A stretch of 64,000 bases of DNA from positions 136,368,990 to 136,432,989 of the forward strand of contig NC_050101.1 in NCBI RefSeq assembly GCF_902167145.1. Direction: 5' to 3'. Under the pieces are notes generated by a model. It was not told where the DNA came from. It did not search any database and saw only the letters and a list, made by a program, of their open reading frames with translations. Source of the stretch: Zea mays. Lineage: Eukaryota; Streptophyta; Magnoliopsida; Poales; Poaceae. Shown piece after piece: positions 42,526 through 53,800 of this stretch; the stretch's first letter is position 1; each line of letters opens with the position of its first letter. The position numbers were made by a program, and so were the translations under genes.

Positions 42526-45430
42526 ATGGCCAGAGTGCGTTCTACCGCTAGGGTTGAGCGTGAGGGGGGCGAAGCTGAAGGTTCGGAGACTGTTCCCATC
42601 TCCGAAGCGATGCAAAGATCCGGACTGGTAACTTCGGAAAAGATCCCCAGTGATGATGCAGAACAAGCAGAACAAGCAATTGCCGATGCAGAAGAAGAAG
42701 ATATTGAGGAAACTGATCCCGAAGACGATTATCGTATTGCCATGCCAAGCAAGCCCAGCCACTTGGACTTCGGAAAGTCTACTGTTTCGAAGGCTGATCT
42801 CTCCAAGATGGTAAAGTCGGGCTTTTTCAATGAAAATCAGAAGAAGCTATTACGCTTCGGGGGAGAAGAGACTACCCCAAAGCCGGAGAAGGATGAAATT
42901 GTCATTTTCAAGAGCTTTCTAAAGGCTGGATTAAGATTCCCCCTACACGGGATTATTGCAGAGGTACTGAAGAGGTTTGGTATCTATTTTCATCAGTTGA
43001 CTCCTAACGCTATTGTTAGGCTTAGTGTTTATATCTGGGCCCTCCGAAGCCAAGCGATGGAGCCGCTTGCGGACAGCTTTTGTCGAGTTCACGAACTGCA
43101 CTATCAGACGAAGGCTAGAAAAGATGGATTGCATGACAATTTTGGTTGCTATAATTTTGCTTATCGGAAAACCACAAAGTTTCCTGTAATCAGCTACCGG
43201 AGCAAATGGGCAGCAGGCTGGAAGTCGGAGTGGTTCTATGTCAAGGTTGATGACGACAAGGAGAAGCTTGTGCAAAGTCCACTCGAACTAATCTTCGGAG
43301 AAACCCGACCTCGTTGCAACATGACACCAGAAGGTCCAACACAACAAGCGTTGAATGAATTCAGAATTATTGCAGAGCATATCAGTACAAGAGACCTGGT
43401 TCAAGAGTTTTTGGCTTTCAAGGTTTTTCCTAGTTTAAAAGAATGGGAAATGCTGAAGCTAAAGGGGGAGAAGAAAGAAGGTGAACTTGTGCGTTTACCT
43501 TACTATTTCAAGTTTAAGAAATACTTTAAAACACCTTGCCAAGAGTGGCTGGATACAATTGAAGTAATGTGTAATGAAATACTTGGCAACTACTCCAAAA
43601 AAGAAGATCAATTGATGACTGCGGCCTTCGGCACCCGTCCGAAGCGAAGACTGAACCGAGTGCTGGACGCCTTGGGTTTTGAATACCCGGACTATGAAAA
43701 TCTGAATAAAGGTGTCAGGGGCCAGAAAAGGAAAAGGATAACTGAAGCCTTAAATGAAGATGAGAAAGAATCAAAGAAGAAAATTCCGAAGAAGAAGAAA
43801 GCGTCTTCTCCGAAGCAAAAAATATCCGACGAAGAAGAAACCCCCGCATCACCCTCTGCCCCTGACGTGGAGGAAATTTTGAAGGTAATGACTGAATCCC
43901 TGCCTGCGAAGCTAAGTCCATTAGGGCCTCAACTGACAAAGTTTTTTCAGAAGGAAAAGGAGCCTGAAAAAACGAAGAAAACGACTAAAGCAAAGAGACA
44001 AAGAATCATCACTGTGACCGAGGTCATTGACAAGACACCACCAAGAGCTTCAGCTCAGAAGACATCAGCGGCTGAGGAAAGAGCAAATATTGAAGTCACA
44101 CCTTCGGAGGTCGCGGCTGCCGAAGCTGCCTCAATTGAAGATTTGAACCTGGAAAGCACAATCGAACACATTGACAAAATACTGCTAGACATGGCCACAG
44201 AAGAAGCTGCCACTACCGCCGAAGAGACTATGGCCGCAGTGCCGGGGAAAGAAAAGGAAATTGTTGACGAAGCTTCAGAGGACGAGGCCTTCATGTTTCA
44301 AAATTTAGTTGGAGAAAAATTGTCAAAACCCGAAATAGAAGAGCTTAAAGAGTATGCCAAATCTTGCGGGTACAAACCAGGAGCACTCCTCTTCGGAGGT
44401 ATTGATGATGAAAAATTAGATTGTATCCGAAACCAAACTGGAGCCAAAGTTATCGGTACTCTGTCAAAGAGTATCGGTTTTCCGAAGCTAGAAACGGACA
44501 TTAGCCGCTACCGACGACAACATATCGTTGGTAGTTTATTTTATTCCAATTTCAAGGTGAACTACTTTTCCCTTAACTTTTATTGTTTTTAATAATGAAA
44601 ACATGTCTAACGAAGGTTGTTTTCGTGCAGAGTATACTGTTGAGCAAAGCCTTGAAAATGCAGCAAGATTTTGAAGACAAGAAGCACGAAGCTATAATTG
44701 AAAATTTAGAAAGCAAAATAAAGGAGCAATCAGCTGCTATTGAGAAGAAGAACTTTGAGCTCCAGGCAACTGAAGGTTTATTGGCGGAAGCCGAAGCAAA
44801 AATAACAGAACTGAACACGAAGCTTCTCTGCCAATCTGAGCAGTTTGAACAAGAAAAGCAAGAACTTAACGCAAAACTTGAAGCCGAAGCTCAACAAAAT
44901 TCAGATTTGAAAAAACTATTGGCGGGCCTTCAAGAAAAATGTTTGGAGTTTAGCAACAAATGCATTCAACGACTAAGAAAAATTTTCCACTCAGTTGGAG
45001 CCAGCAGTGAGAAATTCACCCCCTCAGCTGAAGATTTACCGAAGACCTTCGAACATATTGAGGATGAAATTGACGAGCTCGACGAAGTTATAGCTGGGCA
45101 CGGTGACTTCTGTGCCTGGGTAGCTTCTCGGGGCACTGCTGCAGCTTTCCTAAAAGCTGGCTGCGATCATGGAAAGATTGTCAATAGACCCAATTTCACT
45201 TTATCACCATCAATCCTAGATGACATTCTTGATCTCGCCCGAAGTATTTCCAATAGATTTGTAAAAATGATATGGACAAAAGGCGGGCGAGAAAAGGCTG
45301 GAGACGAAGCTCGGAGTCATCTTGAACCAGTAAGAAATCATACCCTGTGCTTACCCTCTTCCTTCAAGCTCGATTTTAACTTACAACAACTTAATTCATG
45401 TAGGATGACGAAGCCGAAGCCGATGATTGA
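42526..45430 (+). CDS. Element C accessory protein, three exons, 918 aa (PF04195-like and coiled coil)
   Basis: Predicted exons are 42526-44556, 44631-45329 and 45404-45430, with phase-0 GTGAAC...GTGCAG and GTAAGA...ATGTAG introns of 74 bp. Joined, they give 677+233+8 codons. Residues 1-70 are acidic. A central block (about residues 120-300) with LTPNAIVRLSVYIWALRSQ matches the plant 'putative gypsy type transposon' family (PF04195, from memory). Lys-rich stretches such as KKKIPKKKK near residue 420 could be nuclear localisation signals. Exon 2 is a long coiled coil followed by a conserved tail with GKIVNRPNFTLSP, and the protein ends in DDEAEADD. It is antisense to pol. An antisense, nuclear, self-promoted accessory gene has been reported for maize Grande, and this looks related. 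Its function is unknown. Confidence 0.8.
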
Positions 45431-45904
45431 AAAGAATGACACCGAAGCTAAAATCCCTCGAAGATTAAGTAGGAGTAGCCTGTAGACAGACTCAGGAAAC
45501 TTTTGAGATAACTTTTGTAAATGTAACTAAACTTGTCTTTAATGAGTTCTGTTCATACCTTGTATTATGCTCTTACCCTTCCATTAATGTATGTGAAGTG
45601 CTTTGTTGTGGACGAAATTATCTTTTTTGAGCCGAAGGCGAAAAAACACCTTCCCTTCTTTTCGTACACAGCGAAGCATAGAAAACAACATTTCCCTTTC
45701 TTCCGAAGCTCTCCTTTTTGTACGCGAAGAAGCTCTTCTCTTATGCCGAAGCAACCACTTATGCCATGATGATGATTATCCTACATATGCCTGGATGAAT
45801 GTTTATGAATGCAAATGCTATGATGTAATGTGATGTGCGAATGAATGTCCAAACACATATCCGAAGCCATACTCTCAGCCATTATTTTCTTAGAAACAAT
45901 CACA
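45431..45904. other. 3' flank of the element C accessory gene
   Basis: Untranslated, AT-rich, with scattered CTTCGG/CGAAGC motifs and a GCCGAAGGCGAAAAACACC segment shared with element B. It probably holds the accessory gene's poly(A) region. Confidence 0.5.
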
Positions 45905-46135
45905 CATCAGCTCTGCATTCCCTTAGGAATGACTTTGGAGCTTCTTCGCCTTTTACTTTCGGTGGAATCAGCGTTGACTTTTCGCTGTAAGCTCTGCATT
46001 CCCTTAGGAACGACTTTGGAGCTTCTTCGCCTTTTACTTTCGGTGGAATCAGCGTTGACTTTTCGCTGTAAGCTCTGCATTCCCTTAGGAACGACTTTGG
46101 AGCTTCTTCGCCTTTTACTTTCCGGCACTCGATGG
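45905..46135. repeat. 81-bp tandem repeats between the convergent genes of element C
   Basis: Three copies are marked by CTCTGCATTCCCTTAGGAA at 45911, 45992 and 46073. The period of 81 (27 codons) keeps both strands open, giving repeated SKVVPKGMQSLQRKVNADST-type peptides that are not genes. They lie just past the ends of pol and the accessory gene, where both transcripts should end. Confidence 0.88.
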
Positions 46136-46293
46136 TGCGTTCTCAGCTTTTACATTTACATTCCTTGGGGGATTTTGCTCTTATAGAACTAAAAAAGGAA
46201 ATTACATGTGATGGCCCCATTAAAAACCTTTCTCCCCCTTTAGAAAGGAAAAGGGTGCCATGAAAAAGAAAAAACATAAAAAGTTACATCAAG

Positions 46294-49200
46294 TTACACA
46301 TAATATCGCCGAAGCTCATCCGCATTCCAAGATCTAGGAATGTCGTTGCCGTCCATATCCTTCAATCTGTATGAACCGGGTCTTGACGAAGATGCTACTA
46401 AGAAAGGTCCCTCCCATTTCAATTGCAACTTGCCCACTGTGTCTGGGTTGGCCACTCTCCGAAGCACCAAATGTCCTGGCTCAATATTCTTTAGCCGAAC
46501 TTTTCTATCTCGCCATTTGATTGTTTCGGCTTGATATTTATTGATATTCTCCACAGCTTGAAGCCTGATCCCTTCTAAAGCATCTTTTTCCACAGAGTAA
46601 GCATCTTCAGGACCTGATTCTGCCGAAGCTACTACTCTTATTGATCCAGTTTTAGCTTCCTCCGGAGTTATTGCTTCGTCACCGAATAATAACTTGAATG
46701 GAGTAAAGCCTGTAGACCTTGATGTTGTTGTGTTGGCGCTCCACACCACTTTGGTTAACTGATCTGGCCACTTTCCCCTGGGTTGATTGAAGATTAACTT
46801 CATTATTCCTGTCATTATAATGCCATTGGCTCTTTCAACGAGCCCATTTGACTCCGGATGCCTGACTGATGCAAAATGAATCTTCATACCAATTTGATCA
46901 CAGAAATCTCTGAAAGCTTCGGAGTCGAACTGTGTTCCATTATCCACAGTGATGGCCTTTGGTACCCCGAAACGACAAACAATATTCTGCCAGAAAAACT
47001 TTTGAATGGTGGCCGAAGTTATTGTGGCTAAAGGCTTTGCCTCAATCCATTTGGAAAAATATTCCACAGCCACTACAACATATCTTAAGTTCCCTTGGGC
47101 CGGTGGTAATGGACCCAACAAGTCAAGGCCCCACCTTTGCAATGGCCAGATGGGTTGTATGAGCTGTGTTAAGGACGAAGGTTGTTTTTGATCTCTTGCA
47201 CATTTCTGACAACCTTCACACTTTTGAACTAATTCCGCTGCATCCGAAGCTGCCCTCGGCCAATAAAACCCTTGACGGAAAACTTTTCCAAGTAATGGCG
47301 TAGATCCAATGTGAGATCCACACAGGCCTGCATGTATTTCTTTCATCAACTCTATGCCTTCGGTTCTAGATAAACACTTGAGTAACGGAGCACAAACTCC
47401 ATGCTTGTACAACTCCCCTTCTATCATGACATATGGACGAGCTCTTGCCTCTATCCTCCTGTTATAAGTTTCGTCATCTGAAAGGAATTTACCCTGAAGG
47501 TAAGAGATGATCTCAGTTCTCCAATCTTCGCTATAAACAGGAGATATATTGAGGACTGCTCTTTCAAGAAGTTCCACCGAAGGTGCTTTTATTGTTTCGA
47601 AGAACACATCCGAAGGTAAGGGCAGCCCCTGCGCTGCTGACTTAGCTAGCAAATCAGCATGCTCATTTTGTCCTCGAGGGATATTTTTAACAGAAAATCC
47701 TTCGAAGGAAGCTTCGACTCTTCGAACCATTTCCAGATATTTTTCAAGCTTCGGATCTTTAGCCTTGCAACTCTTGTCGATATGACCCGAAACAACCTGG
47801 GAATCAGTTTTAAGAATGGCCCTTCTGATTCCCATTGCTTTTAGCTTCCGAAGACCCAAAAGCAGGGCTTCGTACTCAGTAATATTGTTTGTACAACTGA
47901 AATCGAGTCTTGCCGCATAACAAGTTTTAACTTTGGATGGCGAGACCAACACAGCAGCTGCTCCTGCCCCGAAGGTTCCCCAAGACCCATCACAGAACAC
48001 TATCCATACTTCGGCATCTTTATTTGTTTCTTCATCCTGAGTCCCTGGCGTCCAGTCAGCAATGAAGTCTGCTAACGCCTGGGACTGGATCGAAGATCTA
48101 TGCACATAATCAATGCAAAATTCATTGAGCTCTGCAGCCCATTTTCCAATCCGCCCAGTAGCTTCTCTGTTTCTCATAATATCCTTCAACGGCTGCGAAG
48201 AAGGAACAACAATATTGTATGCTTGAAAGTAATGCCGAAGCTTCCTGGATGCCATCAAAACAACATATAACACCTTCTCTAATTCTGTATAGTTTTTCTT
48301 TGATATACTAAGAACTTCAGATACAAAATACACTGGGACCTGCTTCTTGACTTGGCCATCAAGCTTCTCCTGGACAAGTGCTGCACTTACCGCTGAATGC
48401 GAAGCTGCCACATATAATAACAAAGGAGCCCCTGGCGTTGGTGGAGTTAATGTTGTTAAATCTATCAGATATTGCTTCAGTTCCTCGAAGGCTTTTTGTT
48501 GGCTTGGTCCCCATTGAAAGACTTCAACTGATTTCAGCACTTCGAAGAATGGTAAATTTCTTTCTGCTGATCTGGATATAAATCTATTAAGAGATGCCAA
48601 CCTCCCTGTTAATCTTTGGGCCCCCTTTTTTGTAGTTGGTGGCTCCATTCGAAGTATAGCTTCAATTTTACTTGGATTAGCTTCTATTCCCTTTGTTGAA
48701 ACCAAGCATCCAAGAAATTTCCCCTTCTTTACTCCGAAAACACATTTTTCTGGATTCAACTTTAAGCCAGCTTGTCTGAAACTGGCGAAGGTCTCCTGCA
48801 AATCAGCAATATGATTTTCTTGTTTCGTGCTTTTTACAATGATGTCATCAACATAAGTTAGCACATTTCTGCCTATCTGAGACTGGAGAACCTTCGCAGT
48901 CATTCTGCTGAAACTTCCTCCAGCGTTTTTGAGCCCCTCAGGCATCCGAAGATAGCAATATGTGCCACTTGGGGTTATGAAGCTAGTCTTCGGCTCATCT
49001 TCCTTCTTCATCCAGATTTGGTGGTAGCCTGAGTAACAGTCTAGCAGACTCATGAGCTCTGAAGAAGCTGCTGCATCAACTAAAGAGTCTATCCTTGGCA
49101 ATGGGAATTCGTCCTTCGGACAAGCCTTGTTGAGATCTGTAAAATCGATACACATTCGCCACTTGCCATTGGCCTTTTTTACCATAGCAGTGTTAGCTAG

Positions 49201-50247
49201 CCATTCTGGGTACTTTACTTCTCTGGTAACTTCTGCACTGAGGAGTCTTTTGACTTCATTACGAGCGCCTTCGGCCTTATCATCAGACATTTTCCGAAGC
49301 CTCTGCTTTCTGGGTCTGAAGGATGGGTCAACATTGAGCGAGTGTTCAATAACATCCCTGTTAACTCCGCAGAGATCATTGGCTGACCATGCAAAAACAT
49401 CTTTATTGTTGAACAAAAACCTTATCAAGGTTTTCTCCTGTTCTTCGGATAATTGAGAGCCCAACAACACCTTCTGCTCTGCTATGTCCTCACATAAGAG
49501 CATGGGCTTCGGCTGATCTGCTGAAGCTACTTTCTCCCTTCTGAATTTGCACTGTTCAGAAGCTTCAGCTCCATCTATGTTATGGATTGCTTTTGAGTCA
49601 GTCCAGTTTCCTTCGGCCCTTCTGGCAGCTTCCTGACTTCCATGAATAGCGATGGGTCCTTGGTCTGAAGGTATCTTCATGCAAAGATAAGCAGGATGAA
49701 GAATTGCTTCGAAAACATTGAGGGTGCCACGACCAATAATTGCATTGTAAGGGTATTCCATGTCAACAATGTCAAACACAACTTGCTCAGTTCTAGTGTT
49801 GTTGATGAACCCGAAGGTCACTGACATGGTGATCTTGCCCAGTGCTACAATCTGTCTTCCTCCGAAGCCACAGAGAGGATGTGTAGCATCATGAATCTTA
49901 TCTTCTGGCTCTTGCATTTGTCTGAAGGCCTTAGCAAATATGATATCAGCTGCACTGCCTGTATCAACCAAGACATTGTGGACCAGAAACCCTTTGATAA
50001 CGCAAGAAATAACCATAGCATCGTTATGAGGAAAATCCTTGAGCTGAAGGTCCTCCTGGGAGAAGGTGATTGGGATGTGGGACCACCTTGACTTGATAAA
50101 GGGTCCTTGCACTCCAACATGTTGTACCCTTCTCTGCGCCTCTTTCTTTTGCTTTTTATTGGCTGGTTCTGAGCACGAACCACCTGTAATCGGGAGCACC
50201 AGCTTCGGGTCCGAAGCAGCTCCAACTTGATCGTTGAACGAAGCCAT
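46294..50247 (-). CDS. pol: Element C pol polyprotein, intact, 1317 aa, no gag
   Basis: The ATG at 50247 lies 44 bp inside the LTR. Domains in order: a basic leader (KKQKKEAQRR, residues 31-40); aspartic protease with DTGSAADIIF (95-104); RT with WRMCIDFTDLNKACPKDEFP and YVDDIIVK (about 464); Ty3 RNase H (VYFVSEVLSISKKNYTELEK); a second, archaeal-type RNase H starting VFCDGSWGTFGAG (about 750); integrase zinc region ending CEGCQKC (about 1010); and the D, D, E core with WGLDLLGP, DNGTQFD and NGLVERANG (about 1039-1136). The tail is WEGPF then RRYYV. No stop or shift is visible and all catalytic residues I can check are present. What is missing is any capsid or nucleocapsid domain. The leader resembles the tail that normally links Gag to protease, so an internal gag deletion is likely. 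Confidence 0.92.
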   Translation of the reverse strand: MASFNDQVGAASDPKLVLPITGGSCSEPANKKQKKEAQRRVQHVGVQGPFIKSRWSHIPITFSQEDLQLKDFPHNDAMVISCVIKGFLVHNVLVDTGSAADIIFAKAFRQMQEPEDKIHDATHPLCGFGGRQIVALGKITMSVTFGFINNTRTEQVVFDIVDMEYPYNAIIGRGTLNVFEAILHPAYLCMKIPSDQGPIAIHGSQEAARRAEGNWTDSKAIHNIDGAEASEQCKFRREKVASADQPKPMLLCEDIAEQKVLLGSQLSEEQEKTLIRFLFNNKDVFAWSANDLCGVNRDVIEHSLNVDPSFRPRKQRLRKMSDDKAEGARNEVKRLLSAEVTREVKYPEWLANTAMVKKANGKWRMCIDFTDLNKACPKDEFPLPRIDSLVDAAASSELMSLLDCYSGYHQIWMKKEDEPKTSFITPSGTYCYLRMPEGLKNAGGSFSRMTAKVLQSQIGRNVLTYVDDIIVKSTKQENHIADLQETFASFRQAGLKLNPEKCVFGVKKGKFLGCLVSTKGIEANPSKIEAILRMEPPTTKKGAQRLTGRLASLNRFISRSAERNLPFFEVLKSVEVFQWGPSQQKAFEELKQYLIDLTTLTPPTPGAPLLLYVAASHSAVSAALVQEKLDGQVKKQVPVYFVSEVLSISKKNYTELEKVLYVVLMASRKLRHYFQAYNIVVPSSQPLKDIMRNREATGRIGKWAAELNEFCIDYVHRSSIQSQALADFIADWTPGTQDEETNKDAEVWIVFCDGSWGTFGAGAAAVLVSPSKVKTCYAARLDFSCTNNITEYEALLLGLRKLKAMGIRRAILKTDSQVVSGHIDKSCKAKDPKLEKYLEMVRRVEASFEGFSVKNIPRGQNEHADLLAKSAAQGLPLPSDVFFETIKAPSVELLERAVLNISPVYSEDWRTEIISYLQGKFLSDDETYNRRIEARARPYVMIEGELYKHGVCAPLLKCLSRTEGIELMKEIHAGLCGSHIGSTPLLGKVFRQGFYWPRAASDAAELVQKCEGCQKCARDQKQPSSLTQLIQPIWPLQRWGLDLLGPLPPAQGNLRYVVVAVEYFSKWIEAKPLATITSATIQKFFWQNIVCRFGVPKAITVDNGTQFDSEAFRDFCDQIGMKIHFASVRHPESNGLVERANGIIMTGIMKLIFNQPRGKWPDQLTKVVWSANTTTSRSTGFTPFKLLFGDEAITPEEAKTGSIRVVASAESGPEDAYSVEKDALEGIRLQAVENINKYQAETIKWRDRKVRLKNIEPGHLVLRRVANPDTVGKLQLKWEGPFLVASSSRPGSYRLKDMDGNDIPRSWNADELRRYYV

Positions 50248-50272
50248 CAGCTCAAAAAAGTGGAAGTGAGTT

Positions 50273-50291
50273 CACCGGAGGTGGGCGCCAA
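50273..50291 (-). other. Primer-binding site of element C
   Basis: The minus strand reads TTGGCGCCCACCTCCGGTG directly after the LTR end. Its presence at this side fixes pol, and not the accessory gene, as the sense direction of the element. Confidence 0.78.
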
Positions 50292-50875
50292 TGTTGGGGA
50301 CTTGTTCTCAAATGCTATGAATCAAGAACAAGGCAACATAAAATGTTAAATGTTAACGTCCTTCGTCCATGAAACATTATTCCCTTGAGGATAATGAACC
50401 TTGGACGAAGGTTGATGAGAATATAACTACGAAGGTTAAGTCTTCGTAATTAAATTCTAATAGATTGTATGAGATAACATAAAATAAAGGGTATAAAAAG
50501 GTAAATGAATCATAAATGAATTATATTATATTTATTTAATATATTGAATCATTGAAAACAGTTATACCTCTGTCTTGACAAAGATTGGATCCCGAAAGAT
50601 GCGATATTAATTATCAGAATGTGTGAACAGTAAAGGAATACTGTTCACTATTTATAGACACAAGACACAGCCTGTGAAGAATTACAATTACGCCCCTCAT
50701 AAAAGTTTACAACATTGACTCAGACCCTTATGGGCTAAAAGGTCATTCTATCTTTAAGTCGGTTTGTAATACCAAAGCTTCATGAAGAGGAACCTTCGGC
50801 CATCCCATACAAACAGCTTCATCCGAAAGCCGCTTCTTCCTACAAGACCTTCGGCGACGAAGCATAGTCCCAACA
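50292..50875 (-). repeat. 5' LTR of element C
   Basis: Same length as the 3' LTR, with 8 visible substitutions and no indel. TATAAATAG on the minus strand at 50648-50656 is the likely LTR promoter. Confidence 0.93.
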
Positions 50876-50880
50876 CCGTC

Positions 50881-53800
50881 CATATCCTTCAATCTATAAG
50901 AACCGAGCCTTGACGAAGATACCACCAGAAAAGGTCCTTCCTACTTCAGCTGTAGTTTGCCTACTGTGTCCGGATTGGCCACTCTTCGAAGCACCAAATG
51001 CCCTGGCTTAATATTTTTCAGCCGAACTTTCTATCACGCCATTTTATTGTTTCGGCTTGATATTTATTGATATTCTCCACAGCCTGAAGTCTGGTCCCTT
51101 CTATAGTATCTTTTGCTACGTGATAATCAACTTCATCTTCTGCCGAAGCTGCTGTTCTTATTGACCCCGCTTTAGCTTCTTCTGGGGTTATAGCTTCGTC
51201 ACCAAATAATAATTTGAACGGTGTAAATCCTGTTGATCTTGATATGGTTGTATTGTGGCTCCACACCACTTTAATCAACTCATCTGGCCACTTTACTCTG
51301 GGCTGATTGAAGATTAGCTTCATTAGTCCCGTCATTATAATGCCATTTTCTCTTTTGACCAGTCCGTTTGACTCCGGATGTCTAACTGATGCAAAATGAA
51401 TCTTTGTGCCAATCTGATCACAAAATTCCTTGAAAGTTTTGGCATCAAACTGTGTTCCATTATCCACGGTTATTGCCTTCGATACGCTGAAGCGACAAAC
51501 AATATTTTGCCAGAAGAATTTCTGGACTGTAACCGAAGTTATTGTAGCTAAAGGCTTTGCTTCAATCCACTTAGAAAAATATTCTACAGCCACCACAACA
51601 TATCTTAAATTGCCTTGTGCTGGTGAAAGTGGGCCTAACAAATCCAGGCCCCATCTTTGCAACGGCCAGGTAGGCTGTATTAGCTAAGTAAGAGATGAAT
51701 GTTGTTTTTGGTCTCTTGCACATTTTTGATAGCTTTCACATTTTTGAACTAGCTCTGCTGCATCCAAAGCTGCCTTCGGCCAATAAAATCCTTGTCTGAA
51801 CACTTTTCCTAGCAAGGGTCTAGACCTAATATGAGGTCCACATAAACCTGCATGTATCTCCTTCATTAATTCAATACCTTCAGCTCTTGATAAACACTTG
51901 AGGAGTGGGGAACAAACTCTACGTTTATATAATTCCCCTTCTATTATCACATATGGTCTTGTCCTTGCTTCCATTCTCTTATTATAAGCTTCGTCATCCG
52001 AAAGACAATTACCTTAGAGGAAGGATACGATTTCAGTCCTCCAATCTTCACTATGTACCGGAGAAATGGCAAGCACTGCTCTCTCCATGAGTTCAACCGA
52101 AGGTGCCTTTATTGTTTCAAAAAATACTTCCGAAGGTATAGGGAACCCTTGAGCCGCTGATTTGGCTAGCATATCTGCATGCTCATTTTTGCCTCTTAGA
52201 ATATTCTTGACAGAAAAACCTTCGAAGGAAGCCTCCAACCTTCGAACTGTATCCAGATATTTTTCAAGCTTCGGATCTCTTGCCTTGCTACTTTTGTCCA
52301 CATGGCCAGAAATGACTTGAGAATCAGTTTTTAGAATGGCCCTTCTTATTCCCATTGCCGTTAACTTCCGAAGCCCCAACAGGAGTGCTTCGTATTCAGC
52401 AATATTATTTGTACAACTAAAATCAAGCTTTACTGCGTAACATGTTCTAACTTTCGAAGGTGCTAATAGGACAGCAGCCGCTCCTGCACCGAAGGTTCCC
52501 CAATAACCATCACAGAACACTATCCAAGTTTCGGTGTCTTTATTTATTTCTTCTTCCTGAGCCCCTAGCGTCCAATCGGCGATGAAGTCTGCTAGCGCCT
52601 AGGACTGAATTGAGGATCTATGTACATAGTCAATGGTGAATTCATTAAGCTCTGCAGCCTATTTTCCAATCCGTCCAGTAGCTTCTCTGTTTCTCATTAT
52701 GTCCTTCAAGGGCTGTGACAAAGGAACAATTATGTGATATGCTTGAAAATAATGCCGAAGCTTCCTTGAGGCCATTAATACAGCATATAACACCTTCTCC
52801 AATTCTGTATAATTTCTTTTTGATAGACTTAAAACTTCAGAGACGAAGTACACTGGAGCTTGCTTTTTGACTTGGCCATCTAGCTTCTCCTGTACCAGCG
52901 TTGCAGTCACTGTAGAGTGTGAAGCCGCTATGTATAAGAGCAGCGGAGCCCCTGGCGCGAGTGGAGTTAGTGTTGTTAAATCAATCAAATATTGCTTCAG
53001 CTCTTCAAAGGTTTTTTGTTAAACCGGTTCCCATTGGAAAACTTCGGCTGACTTTAGTATTTCAAAGAATGGCAAATTTCTTTCTGCTGATCTAGATATG
53101 AATCTATTTAATGATGCGAGTCTTCCTGCCAGACGTTGGGCCCCCTTCTTTGTGCTTGGTGGCTCCATCCGAAGAATAGCTTCGATCTTGCTTGGGTTAG
53201 CTTCAATTCCCTTTGTTGATACTAAACAGCCAAGGAACTTGCCCTTCTTCGCCCCAAAAACACACTTTTCTGGATTTAATTTCAGGCCAGCTTGCCTGAA
53301 TTTGGCAAATGTCTCTTGCAAATCAGCAATGTGATTTTCTTGCTTCGTGCTTTTCACTATGATATCATCAACATAGGTCAGTACATTTCTGCCTATTTGA
53401 GAATGGAGGACCTTGGCTGTCATTCTGCTGAAGCTTCCTCCAGCATTCTTGAGCCCCTCGGGCATCCGAAGATAACAATATGTGCCACTAGGGGTTATGA
53501 AGCTAGTCTTCGGCTCATCTTCTGTCTTCATCCATATTTGATGATAGCCAGAGTAACAATCCAGTAAACTCATGAGCTCCGAAGAAGCTGCTACATCCAC
53601 TAGGGAATCTATTCTTGGCAATGGGAACTCGTCCTTCGGACAAACCTTGTTAAGATCTGTAAAATCAATGCACATTCTCCATTTGCCATTGACCTTCTTT
53701 ACCATAACAATGTTTGCTAGCCATTCTAGGTATTTCACCTCTCTGATAACACCAGCACTAAGTAGTCTCTTCACTTCATTCCAAGCACCTTCAGCTTTGT

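Larger units (their letters stand above)
41492..50875 (-). mobile_element. Element C: young, undamaged gag-less Tat-lineage element (9384 bp)
   Basis: Two 584-bp LTRs (41492-42075 and 50292-50875) are flanked by perfect CCGTC duplications. I count 8 differences between them, about 1.4%. With a commonly used grass rate of 1.3e-8 per site per year this is near half a million years. On the minus strand it has primer-binding site, pol, repeat block and polypurine tract, and on the plus strand an accessory gene with its own promoter. Both genes are open. No gag is encoded, so it is predicted to depend on a partner's Gag. Confidence 0.92.

Noticed and set aside
42526..45430. The plus-strand gene of element C as the missing gag
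   Set aside because: The primer-binding site and polypurine tract fix the sense strand as minus, so this gene is antisense to the genomic RNA. It also has introns and no zinc knuckle.
45907..46186. Small frames with SKVVPKGMQSLQRK-type or CIPLGTTLELL-type repeats
   Set aside because: By-products of the 81-bp tandem repeats, open on both strands because 81 is divisible by three.
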